Source: Chloroflexota bacterium
GTDB lineage: Bacteria; Chloroflexota; Anaerolineae; Anaerolineales; Anaerolineaceae
Direction: 5' to 3'
DNA: 40,721 nt
Assembly: GCA_012798455.1 (NCBI GenBank)
Contig: JAAZNC010000036.1
Coordinates: 1 to 40,721, forward strand
Both the position numbers and the translations under genes were made by a program. Within the stretch, counting starts at the first letter, position 1. Each line of letters starts with the position of its first letter. The notes below the pieces were generated by a model. The model was given only the letters and a program-made list of their open reading frames with translations, was not told where the DNA came from and did not search any database. Of the stretch, positions 1 to 6,290 are shown in pieces.

Positions 1-1013
1 ATCGGAGCTCCCGTAGATAGTCGTTCAATTAGAGAGGGTTCCAACAAGATCTGTTTGTTCTCAAGAGGAATATGTTTCACCATCTGGATCAACATTTCAC
101 TTACCATGCCGCCAATCTGGAAGATGGGCTGGCTGACAGTTGTCAATGGAGGATGGGTATAGGCAGCAGAGGGAATATTGTCAAAACCTGTCACAGAGAT
201 ATCTTTGCCAACCGTCAGGTCGGAATCTTGAATGGCGCTGATGGCACCCATCGCCATGAGATCGTTGAGCGCTACAATAGCAGTTGGGGGCTCTTTTAGT
301 TGGATCAATTCCATGGCTCTCTCATAACCACCTTTTTCGGTCAGATCGCCGGTAAGGATCTCATTTTCGTGCAGTTGAATACCATGTGAACGTAACCCCG
401 ATTTCAATCCTGCAATACGATGTACAGCAAAGGTATATTCCATGGAAGGAGCGATGCACGCGATATGGCGATGTCCCAGACCGACCAAATAATCTGCGAT
501 CAATTGCATGCCAAACTCCGAATTTTCATCTACAAAGGGAATATCTTCCATACCCGGAACACGACCAAAAGCCACAAAGGGAAAGCCAATGCTGTTGAGA
601 TATTTAATACGCGCGTCATCCACCCTTGTGCGCACGATGATAAAACCATCCACCCGATTGCTTTGAACCTCATACTGGTATGTCTTGATCTCTTTATCAC
701 CAGGTGGGCAGGTGGAAACCAACATGTCGTATCCATAATCAGAAGCTTTATTGCCAATACCTGCCAGGAATTCGCTGAAAAAAGGATCGGAAAAACGTGG
801 ACCAAAAGTTGGCAGGATAAATCCGATCGTATCAGTGGTTTTCTGGCGCAATAACTGAGCCTGACGATTAGCAATATATCCCATCTCCTCAGCCGCTTGT
901 CGTACCAGTTCCTTGGTCTCCTGGCTGACATCATCATAATCGTGCAATGCCCGTGAAACAGTGGTGATCGATCTTCCTACCTTTTCTGCGATATCTCGAA
1001 TGGAAGGGGACAC
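1..1013 (-). CDS. LacI-family transcriptional repressor (3' end outside window)
   Basis: The minus strand encodes a LacI/GalR-type repressor whose C-terminus lies beyond the left edge; about 337 residues are visible. The N-terminus has the family helix-turn-helix (SIRDIAEKVGRSITTVSRAL), followed by the hinge region and the periplasmic-binding-protein-like sensor core (TIGFILPTFGPRFSDPFF, later GGYERAMELI and the TGFDNIP motif). The start is GTG at 1013, preceded by AGAGGAGA; this start puts the HTH at residue 4, as usual for the family. The effector is probably a sugar or nucleoside, but the sequence does not tell. Two copies of CCAAAACGTTTTGG lie in its own promoter, so autoregulation is very likely. 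The permease gene upstream on the same strand has its own promoter and a hairpin after its stop, so co-transcription is not required. Confidence 0.93.
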   Translation of the reverse strand, partial: MSPSIRDIAEKVGRSITTVSRALHDYDDVSQETKELVRQAAEEMGYIANRQAQLLRQKTTDTIGFILPTFGPRFSDPFFSEFLAGIGNKASDYGYDMLVSTCPPGDKEIKTYQYEVQSNRVDGFIIVRTRVDDARIKYLNSIGFPFVAFGRVPGMEDIPFVDENSEFGMQLIADYLVGLGHRHIACIAPSMEYTFAVHRIAGLKSGLRSHGIQLHENEILTGDLTEKGGYERAMELIQLKEPPTAIVALNDLMAMGAISAIQDSDLTVGKDISVTGFDNIPSAAYTHPPLTTVSQPIFQIGGMVSEMLIQMVKHIPLENKQILLEPSLIERLSTGAP

Positions 1014-1029
1014 AGTTATTCTCCTCTAA

Positions 1030-1043
1030 CCAAAACGTTTTGG
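1030..1043. promoter_or_regulatory. LacI-type operator O2 (transcribed leader)
   Basis: Second perfect copy of CCAAAACGTTTTGG. Its centre is 32 bp from that of the first copy, close to three helical turns, so two dimers would sit on the same face of the DNA. It falls just downstream of the predicted transcription start. Confidence 0.8.
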
Positions 1044-1053
1044 ATATATGTAG

Positions 1054-1082
1054 ATTGTATACCAAAACGTTTTGGTTTTCAA
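1054..1082 (-). promoter_or_regulatory. promoter of the lacI-type gene
   Basis: Reading the minus strand, TTGAAA (1082-1077) and TACAAT (1059-1054) are separated by exactly 17 bp, a good sigma-70 promoter. The expected start point is near 1047, giving a leader of about 35 nt with an AGAGGAGA ribosome site. The spacer is occupied by an operator. Confidence 0.75.
1062..1075. promoter_or_regulatory. LacI-type operator O1 (in the promoter spacer)
   Basis: Perfect 14-bp palindrome CCAAAACGTTTTGG with a central CG, typical of LacI/GalR operators. It lies entirely between the -35 and -10 boxes of the repressor gene, where bound repressor would block polymerase. Confidence 0.8.
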
Positions 1083-1162
1083 CTATTTGTCTTAAATTTA
1101 AGGAAATTGATGTGAATTGCGTTTTGAGATAAACAAATACTATAGAAAAATTCTAAGGAATA

Positions 1163-1193
1163 ATTGCAGCCATAGCTAAGCTATGGCTGCAAT
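1163..1193 (-). terminator. hairpin after the uracil permease gene
   Basis: Perfect inverted repeat with 15-bp arms (ATTGCAGCCATAGCT and its complement) around a single central base, just beyond the permease stop codon. On the minus strand it is followed only by TTATTCCTT, so it is a weak intrinsic terminator or an RNA-stabilising stem. Confidence 0.55.
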
Positions 1194-1200
1194 CTGTGAA

Positions 1201-2577
1201 CTAAGCAGACTTAGAAGGTTTGAAGGCCTGAAATATCAAGTTGAGCACAATCCCCAATAATGCGCCGGTGGCGATCGCCGGCCAGCCATCCGGGAAAATG
1301 GATTGCAGCAGCGGAATGGGCATGAGCCCGTTGGGATAGCCGATGTGACCACCCACGCCGATGATGAAGATGACAGCACCAACCGCCAGATTGCGCGGAT
1401 CGAAGAGATCCACTTTTTCTTCGATCATCAGAGCAATACCCTGCATTCCGATCACACCAAACAAATAGATGGATAAACCACCTGTCACTGCGGTCGGGAT
1501 ACTGCGCACGACTCCGCTCAAAATACCACTGAAAGAAAGAATGATGGCAATGACTGCCGCACAGACCAATGAAAAACCGGAATAATTCTGGGTGATGACC
1601 ATCAAGGAATTGTTTTCACCATAGTTGGTGCCGGCTGCTCCACCGATGAAACCGTTGATCATATCCCCCACCCCATCCAACACCAAGTTCAACCCCACGA
1701 ACCTGCTAAGACCCACTTTTTCGCGATTCTTCCGCTCGGCTAATTTATCTACATACAAACCGATCTGGTAGAGATGGGCAGTAGATTCCGGAATGGTGGC
1801 GATTGCCATGATGGCAATGCTGGCAATGGCAGTAATAGAAAGTTCGCTTGTAAAGGAGGGCAGAGTCACATGCGGAACCATGAAAAATTGTGATTGGGTG
1901 ATGAGAGTGAAATCAACCAACCCCAGTGGGATTGCTGCCCCATAGCCCACAATCGCACCCAATAAAATGGGCAGCATGCCGATAAACCCTTTGCCACGTA
2001 AATAGACCGAAAAAAGAATAGTTGCCATGAGGGTGATGAAAGCAGCCAGCCACCAGGCACCATTATCGGTCACCCCAAAAGCACCCCCGCTGGCATTCCT
2101 CAGGGCAGTATAGCCCAAGGAAAAACCGATTACACAGGCAACCGAACCAGTGACAACAGGAGGTAAGATTTTGTTGATGAGCTTCTTCCCTCCACCATAA
2201 TGGATCAACAGCCCCACTAGTATGTTGATGATACCGGTGCACACGATACCCGCCTGGGCAGTGCGAATCAATTCATCAGGTGCCAGTATTCCATATTGCG
2301 TTTTAGTGATCGCCAGAATAGCAGCGATATAACTGAAACTTGATCCATAATAGAGGGGAATAAAAGTACCGATCTTCAATTTCGATAAGATCAATGCCAC
2401 CAGGGTAGCTACCCCCGATGCCAGCAATACTGTATTGATGTGAAATCCAACCAGTAGTGCCACCAGCACGGTGGCTGGGAACATAGTCAGGACGTGCTGT
2501 AGACCCAACAGCACCATTTTTCCGAAAGGTGGTCGATCGTTCGGGAGGTAATAATTGTTTTTTTGTACTTCGTTCAT
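1201..2577 (-). CDS. uraA: uracil/xanthine permease, NCS2 family
   Basis: This gene encodes a 458-residue nucleobase:cation symporter of the NCS2 family (UraA/PyrP type), an inner-membrane carrier with about 14 hydrophobic segments. Family hallmarks include the N-terminal LGLQHVLTMFPATVLVALLVG and the substrate-site stretch GTNYGENNSLMVITQNYSG, close to the YGEN motif of uracil carriers. A further in-frame ATG lies at 2622, but the ATG at 2577 has the AAAGGAGA ribosome site and gives the expected N-terminus; the upstream one lies in the terminator stem. Uracil is the likeliest substrate; xanthine or uric acid cannot be excluded. Expression is probably controlled by the leader peptide and terminator at 2609-2713. 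Confidence 0.93.
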   Translation of the reverse strand: MNEVQKNNYYLPNDRPPFGKMVLLGLQHVLTMFPATVLVALLVGFHINTVLLASGVATLVALILSKLKIGTFIPLYYGSSFSYIAAILAITKTQYGILAPDELIRTAQAGIVCTGIINILVGLLIHYGGGKKLINKILPPVVTGSVACVIGFSLGYTALRNASGGAFGVTDNGAWWLAAFITLMATILFSVYLRGKGFIGMLPILLGAIVGYGAAIPLGLVDFTLITQSQFFMVPHVTLPSFTSELSITAIASIAIMAIATIPESTAHLYQIGLYVDKLAERKNREKVGLSRFVGLNLVLDGVGDMINGFIGGAAGTNYGENNSLMVITQNYSGFSLVCAAVIAIILSFSGILSGVVRSIPTAVTGGLSIYLFGVIGMQGIALMIEEKVDLFDPRNLAVGAVIFIIGVGGHIGYPNGLMPIPLLQSIFPDGWPAIATGALLGIVLNLIFQAFKPSKSA

Positions 2578-2608
2578 CTTTTTTTCTCCTTTGGTTAATT
2601 TTTTATAA

Positions 2609-2638
2609 AAAAAGACCCCCAAAAATGGGGGTCTTTTT
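2609..2638 (-). terminator. intrinsic terminator/attenuator in the uraA leader
   Basis: On the minus strand AAAAAGACCCCC pairs perfectly with GGGGGTCTTTTT around a 6-nt loop and runs into a tract of seven T. It lies between the leader ORF and the permease ribosome site, so most transcripts should stop here unless the stem is prevented from forming. An attenuator is the natural reading because a promoter and leader ORF lie directly upstream. Confidence 0.85.
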
Positions 2639-2713
2639 CTAACAAATGGGAAACGCCAACGGCCCTGAACCGATCCAAGTGGTGAACTTTAGTTTCATGA
2701 TCTTCTTTCTCAT
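2639..2713 (-). CDS. 24-residue leader peptide of the uracil permease
   Basis: Short ORF of 24 codons plus TAG on the minus strand, beginning MRKKIMKLKFTTW and ending FPIC. It has a convincing ribosome site (CCGGAGG, 5 nt before the ATG) and sits in the 5' leader, about 20 nt after the predicted transcription start. Its TAG stop is immediately followed by the left arm of the terminator (AAAAAGACCCCC), so a ribosome finishing the peptide would cover that arm and allow read-through. This matches the logic of the E. coli pyrBI leader, though no sequence similarity is claimed. It could instead be a fortuitous ORF, but its ribosome site and placement argue against that. Confidence 0.65.
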   Translation of the reverse strand: MRKKIMKLKFTTWIGSGPLAFPIC

Positions 2714-2740
2714 CGATCCTCCGGTTGGCAAAACTGCTTG

Positions 2741-2769
2741 AATATATCACAGGTAAAACCTTCTGTAAA
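2741..2769 (-). promoter_or_regulatory. promoter of the uraA leader transcript
   Basis: On the minus strand TTTACA (2769-2764) and TATATT (2746-2741) are 17 bp apart. The predicted start near 2734 puts the leader-peptide ribosome site close to the RNA 5' end and leaves about 155 nt of leader before the permease. Confidence 0.65.
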
Positions 2770-2818
2770 TGGTTTAGATAACTTTTAATCTTAAATTTTC
2801 CTTTTATAGATAGATATG

Positions 2819-3133
2819 TTATTTGCGACGGTAAAGCTGATAGCCAACCCTTAAAAGTTTCCCGGGGGGTGGAACGACCTTTTCATACAGGAACATGCTC
2901 AAGCGAAAAGACATGTTCCGTGTCAGACGTGAATCAAGCTTTATCAGGATGGGATAGAACCGGCGCACCAACCGGTAGTATAGACTCATAAAAAACAGTG
3001 AAATAATCACACCCAGGCTGACCTCGATCAATTCCTGCCGGACGATCTCAACCGGGAGTTTGAGAAAAACAAATGCAAACGGACGCACCAGATACAATGG
3101 ATTCAATTCGCGTCTAATTACCTGTATTGCCAT
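2819..3133 (-). CDS. small membrane protein, unknown function
   Basis: A 104-residue protein I do not recognise. It has one clear hydrophobic segment near residues 38-53 (EVSLGVIISLFFMSLYY), a weaker one near residues 16-26, and a very basic C-terminal half (RLVRRFYPI, LLRVGYQLYRRK), suggesting a membrane-associated protein with a positively charged cytoplasmic tail. The ATG at 3133 is preceded by GGAAAAGGAAA. It stands alone, divergent from the methyltransferase gene, with its 3' end about 50 nt before the uraA promoter. Codon use does not look alien. Confidence 0.6.
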   Translation of the reverse strand: MAIQVIRRELNPLYLVRPFAFVFLKLPVEIVRQELIEVSLGVIISLFFMSLYYRLVRRFYPILIKLDSRLTRNMSFRLSMFLYEKVVPPPGKLLRVGYQLYRRK

Positions 3134-3216
3134 ATTATTATTTCCTTTTCCTTATCAGTAATCAAGGTTAATAACCCCAAACCACGATGATAGAATTGCA
3201 CCAAAAAGAGGTTGGT

Positions 3217-3948
3217 ATGGGAAAAGATAGCCTGGGTAAGATCAATTATGCACCTTTTGCCAAAAGATATGCTGAGATGATCCGTAATAAACCGCATAAT
3301 GCCTATTACGAGCGCCCAGCTACACTTTCCCTATTGCCCGATGTAAAGGGTCTGAAAGTACTGGATGCAGGATGTGGCTCCGGCATTAATACGGTTTGGC
3401 TGCTGGAGCATGGGGCAGCAGTGATTGCAGTGGATGCCACTCCCGACTTTGTGAAAATGACCAAAGAACAGGTCAGTGGTAAAGGGGAAGTGCTACAATG
3501 GGATATTCAGGAACCGCTCAGTTTTGCAGGTGACGCAACATTTGATCTTGTGCTGTGCTCACTGGTGCTCGATTATATCAAAGATTGGCTGCCGGTATTC
3601 CAGGAATTCCAACGCTTGCTCAAACCCGGCGGGCTTTTCATCTTCTCGTGCGGAAACCCGGCGTCTGATTTTTATCATGAGTGGTCGCAGGATAATTATT
3701 TTGAGATCACATTGCACAAGAAAGCATGGGAAGGTTTTGGAAAACCCTACCCTCTTATCCGCAGTTACCGCAGACCACTACAAGCAGTATTGAATCCTCT
3801 TATTCAAGCAGGGTTTTTCCTTGACCGGGTACTTGAACCGCAGCCTTCCAAGGATTTTCCCATTAATGCTGCCAATAAAGAAATTTATGAAGATTTGATG
3901 CGCCATCCCTGTTTTCTGCACATTCGTGCCAGAAAACAGGCAATTTAG
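3217..3948 (+). CDS. class I SAM-dependent methyltransferase
   Basis: A 243-residue cytosolic methyltransferase with the Rossmann SAM-binding core: motif I VLDAGCGSGINTVWLL (about residue 50), the acidic end of strand 2 in VIAVDATPDF, and motif IV-like FDLVLCSLVLDYIKDW followed by LLKPGGLFIFS. The C-terminal part holds a variable substrate domain. An ATG occurs 30 nt upstream (3187), but the ATG at 3217 has AGAGG at the right distance and is preferred. The substrate is not evident; the fold is shared by ubiquinone/menaquinone-type, small-molecule and antibiotic methyltransferases. No biosynthetic partner gene is adjacent. Confidence 0.88.
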   Translation: MGKDSLGKINYAPFAKRYAEMIRNKPHNAYYERPATLSLLPDVKGLKVLDAGCGSGINTVWLLEHGAAVIAVDATPDFVKMTKEQVSGKGEVLQWDIQEPLSFAGDATFDLVLCSLVLDYIKDWLPVFQEFQRLLKPGGLFIFSCGNPASDFYHEWSQDNYFEITLHKKAWEGFGKPYPLIRSYRRPLQAVLNPLIQAGFFLDRVLEPQPSKDFPINAANKEIYEDLMRHPCFLHIRARKQAI

Positions 3949-4019
3949 CAATGATATGATAGGGATGACCATGTTAAAATGATTTATTCATTTCAAACTG
4001 AAAAGAGATCATCCAAATT

Positions 4020-4595
4020 ATGGAAAGAAAACAAACAAGAAAGATCGTCACGACAGGATTGCTGGCGGCAATTGCCTGCCTGCTGGGAGCCACTCATTGG
4101 GGTTTCATTCCCTGGATCGGGGGGGTATCTCTGACCATTCTGCAAATTCCCGCCATCATCGCCGCTGTACTGGAAGGACCCCTCTCGGGAGCCATTGTGG
4201 GACTGATATTTGGCATCTTCAGCATGATCCAGGCTGCGGTTGCACCCAGCGGACCTACGGATGTGTGGTTTACCAATCCGTTGCTGGCAATATTGCCACG
4301 CCTGTGCATTGGTCCGGCAGCTTGGGTAATCTATCAACTACTAAAACGCTGGAAGGCAGTGGGGGCGTTGGCAGCCGGGGCAGTAGGTAGCCTGACCAAT
4401 ACCGGTCTGGTGCTGCTGGTGATCGGACTGCTGGGATATCTCCCCTGGGAAGTGCTGGGAGGTATTGTGGTTGCCAATGGATTGCCAGAAATGATCGCTT
4501 CTGCATTGATCACCCTGGCAGTGGTAGGAGCCTACTGGCAGATACCCAGTAAGAAAAAAGGTTCTGATCTGGAAGATAAAAAAAGCGGTTCATGA
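4020..4595 (+). CDS. ECF transporter substrate-binding (S) component
   Basis: A 191-residue integral membrane protein with about six hydrophobic segments, typical in size and pattern of the S components of energy-coupling-factor vitamin transporters. It contains GGVSLTILQIPAIIAAVLEG, GPLSGAIVGLIFGIFSM, the FTNPLLAILPR turn, and a C-terminal ANGLPEMIASALI segment, all common in the ECF_trnsprt family. It would bind a vitamin or other micronutrient; pantothenate, folate or a related compound are possibilities, but nothing here decides between them. The matching EcfT and double EcfA are encoded on the opposite strand 0.9-3.4 kb away. No riboswitch was recognised in the 70-nt upstream gap. The stop codon lies inside the following terminator palindrome. 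Confidence 0.85.
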   Translation: MERKQTRKIVTTGLLAAIACLLGATHWGFIPWIGGVSLTILQIPAIIAAVLEGPLSGAIVGLIFGIFSMIQAAVAPSGPTDVWFTNPLLAILPRLCIGPAAWVIYQLLKRWKAVGALAAGAVGSLTNTGLVLLVIGLLGYLPWEVLGGIVVANGLPEMIASALITLAVVGAYWQIPSKKKGSDLEDKKSGS

Positions 4596-4605
4596 ACCGC
4601 TTTTT
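4580..4605. terminator. bidirectional terminator, ECF-S / ferritin-like gene
   Basis: Perfect 26-bp palindrome: AAAAAGCGGTTCA followed by its complement, ending in TTTTT on both strands. It serves the converging plus gene (ends 4595) and minus gene (ends 4608). The plus-strand stop codon TGA is at the centre of the palindrome. Confidence 0.85.
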
Positions 4606-4607
4606 GT

Positions 4608-5357
4608 TTAGTTGCCCGCTCTGCCACGTTGACCAGGTTGAGCGGTTATGATCTGGTAGTAGTGCTCCTGATCCAATTGAACTGGCTGGTATGCAATGCC
4701 CAACTGCCTGGAAAGCTGGCTGGTAAACGAACGCAGGTGATTCTCGGAACCGAACATCAGGTTGGAATATACGCGCTCGAGGTCTGCTTTATCGGTACGG
4801 GTCAAAGCTTCATCCAAATCCTGGATATCGACTTCCTCGATCAGCGCACCCACCTGCAAAGCTTCTTCCAAACTGATAGAACCCTGTGCTATGAGTGTGT
4901 CATAAAGGTCTTGCAAGGTGCTATTGGTGAATTGTCCGGTGGCTGTCTGTGCGGCAGGATCATCGATCCCATGTGCCGTCAACAACTCCAGGATGGAATC
5001 CATGTGGTTCTGTTCACTTTGAGCGATGGAATTAAAAACCGGCAACTGCCAGTGTGAGTACAGATAGGCATATACATCCCGGGCAAGTTTTTCCTCTTCC
5101 CGCATGTATAGTAGATCGGCGATCTCTTCTTGTGTCAGATCACCACTGAGACCCATCAACAAACCACTGCCATCTCCGGCATGCTCATCGCGCATTTCGA
5201 CGGCACGGGGTGCGGTTTCCCCATAGTCCTTGGTCTCGGTGTGAACAACCGGGTCATTAGATGCTGCCTGCACGGTATTTCCCGCACTGCATGCGCTTAA
5301 AATCATCGCCATTAAAATGGCTGAAATTACAATTACGAGAGTATTTTTCTTGTTCAT
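4608..5357 (-). CDS. DUF2202 ferritin-like lipoprotein
   Basis: A 249-residue predicted lipoprotein: the N-terminal hydrophobic stretch ends in a lipobox (ILSACSAG, Cys near residue 23), so the protein is probably exported and lipid-anchored. Residues from about 75 onward match the DUF2202 family, a four-helix ferritin-like fold, with metal-ligand type motifs REEEKLARDVY, SEQNHMDSI and SENHLRSF that place paired Glu/His residues on successive helices. A role in metal binding or oxygen/peroxide handling is plausible from the fold but undemonstrated. It separates the ECF S gene from ecfT but has its own spacing and converges on the S gene, so it need not be part of the transporter. Confidence 0.85.
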   Translation of the reverse strand: MNKKNTLVIVISAILMAMILSACSAGNTVQAASNDPVVHTETKDYGETAPRAVEMRDEHAGDGSGLLMGLSGDLTQEEIADLLYMREEEKLARDVYAYLYSHWQLPVFNSIAQSEQNHMDSILELLTAHGIDDPAAQTATGQFTNSTLQDLYDTLIAQGSISLEEALQVGALIEEVDIQDLDEALTRTDKADLERVYSNLMFGSENHLRSFTSQLSRQLGIAYQPVQLDQEHYYQIITAQPGQRGRAGN

Positions 5358-5453
5358 TGTTATCCTTTCGAAAATAAGAATAACAAATGAGCATTGGGAT
5401 TTTGTTTGGAACTTATGAAGAAGATGTGAAAAAAGAGCTCAATAAATATTAGT

Positions 5454-6290
5454 TCAATAACCCAGTCGCTGTAAATAAGTGATCAAGATAGTCAAACCAG
5501 CCCCTACCAGAATGAAAAGCACGTCAGTAAGGCTCAAACAATGTTCATAATAATGACTGCGTTTGGCGGAAACGCCATAACAACGACATAGCATGGCATC
5601 GGCAGTTCTTTCAGACTGTTCAAGTATGCTCAAAAATAATGGAATCAATAAAGGAATGGTTAATCGTGCCCGTTTCAAGATACCCCCACTCCCCGAATCC
5701 CACTGCGCACCGCGCGAAGCCTGTGATTTGGCAATCTGTTCCATACGTAGCGCCAGCAAAGGTAGAAAACGCAGCATAACCTGGATCACCATAACCAGCA
5801 TATCGGTGTGAATGCCAATAGCAACCAGCGGTTGCAACAGTAATGCGATGCCATGGTTCATCTCTAATGTTGAAACCACTGAGGTCATCAAACTCAACAA
5901 TACTACCAAACTGACAAAACGCACAACCATAACCAGTGCCGAGCGAAACGCTCCTGCGTATACATGCAGGAATTTCCACTGCCATATTACATCGACGGAA
6001 GTTTGAGGACGAAAAATAAATAATTGTAATACGAACAGAAAGATCATAAATGGGGAAATCCCTAACAGAGTACGTAAACATGGTTTCAGGGATACTCTTG
6101 CCAATCCAAAACCGATCAACCCCACCACCAATCCCATGCCCAAACCTGCAGGGGACGAGGTAAGGGTGAGTCCTAATATCAGCAGGAAAAAGAAAATGAC
6201 CTTACTGCGGGCATCCATGCGGTGCAGGAATGAATCGCCCGGATAATAATAGCCAATGCCGATCGAGCGCAAATACTCAAAGGATGACAT
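5454..6290 (-). CDS. ecfT: ECF transporter transmembrane component EcfT
   Basis: A 278-residue membrane protein of the EcfT/CbiQ family that couples the two ATPases to the S component. The N-terminus SSFEYLRSIGIGYYYPGDSF leads into the typical RMDARSKVIFFF motif. Several hydrophobic segments follow, then the cytoplasmic coupling region with Ala-Arg-Gly-like motifs (QIAKSQASRGAQW and RTADAMLCRCYG), where EcfT contacts the ATPases. The ATG at 6290 was chosen because it follows GAGGAGG, overlaps the 3' end of the ATPase gene by 14 nt and gives the family N-terminus; the frame remains open further upstream. The overlap indicates translational coupling with ecfA. Confidence 0.92.
   Translation of the reverse strand: MSSFEYLRSIGIGYYYPGDSFLHRMDARSKVIFFFLLILGLTLTSSPAGLGMGLVVGLIGFGLARVSLKPCLRTLLGISPFMIFLFVLQLFIFRPQTSVDVIWQWKFLHVYAGAFRSALVMVVRFVSLVVLLSLMTSVVSTLEMNHGIALLLQPLVAIGIHTDMLVMVIQVMLRFLPLLALRMEQIAKSQASRGAQWDSGSGGILKRARLTIPLLIPLFLSILEQSERTADAMLCRCYGVSAKRSHYYEHCLSLTDVLFILVGAGLTILITYLQRLGY

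Noticed and set aside
72..937. Plus- and minus-strand ORFs of 70-144 codons at the left edge
   Set aside because: They are other frames of the lacI-type gene, whose real frame starts at GTG 1013 and runs out of the window.
2639..2760. PyrR-binding loop or purine riboswitch upstream of the uracil permease
   Set aside because: I looked for the PyrR loop consensus and purine-riboswitch core and found neither; the leader ORF plus terminator explains the region better.
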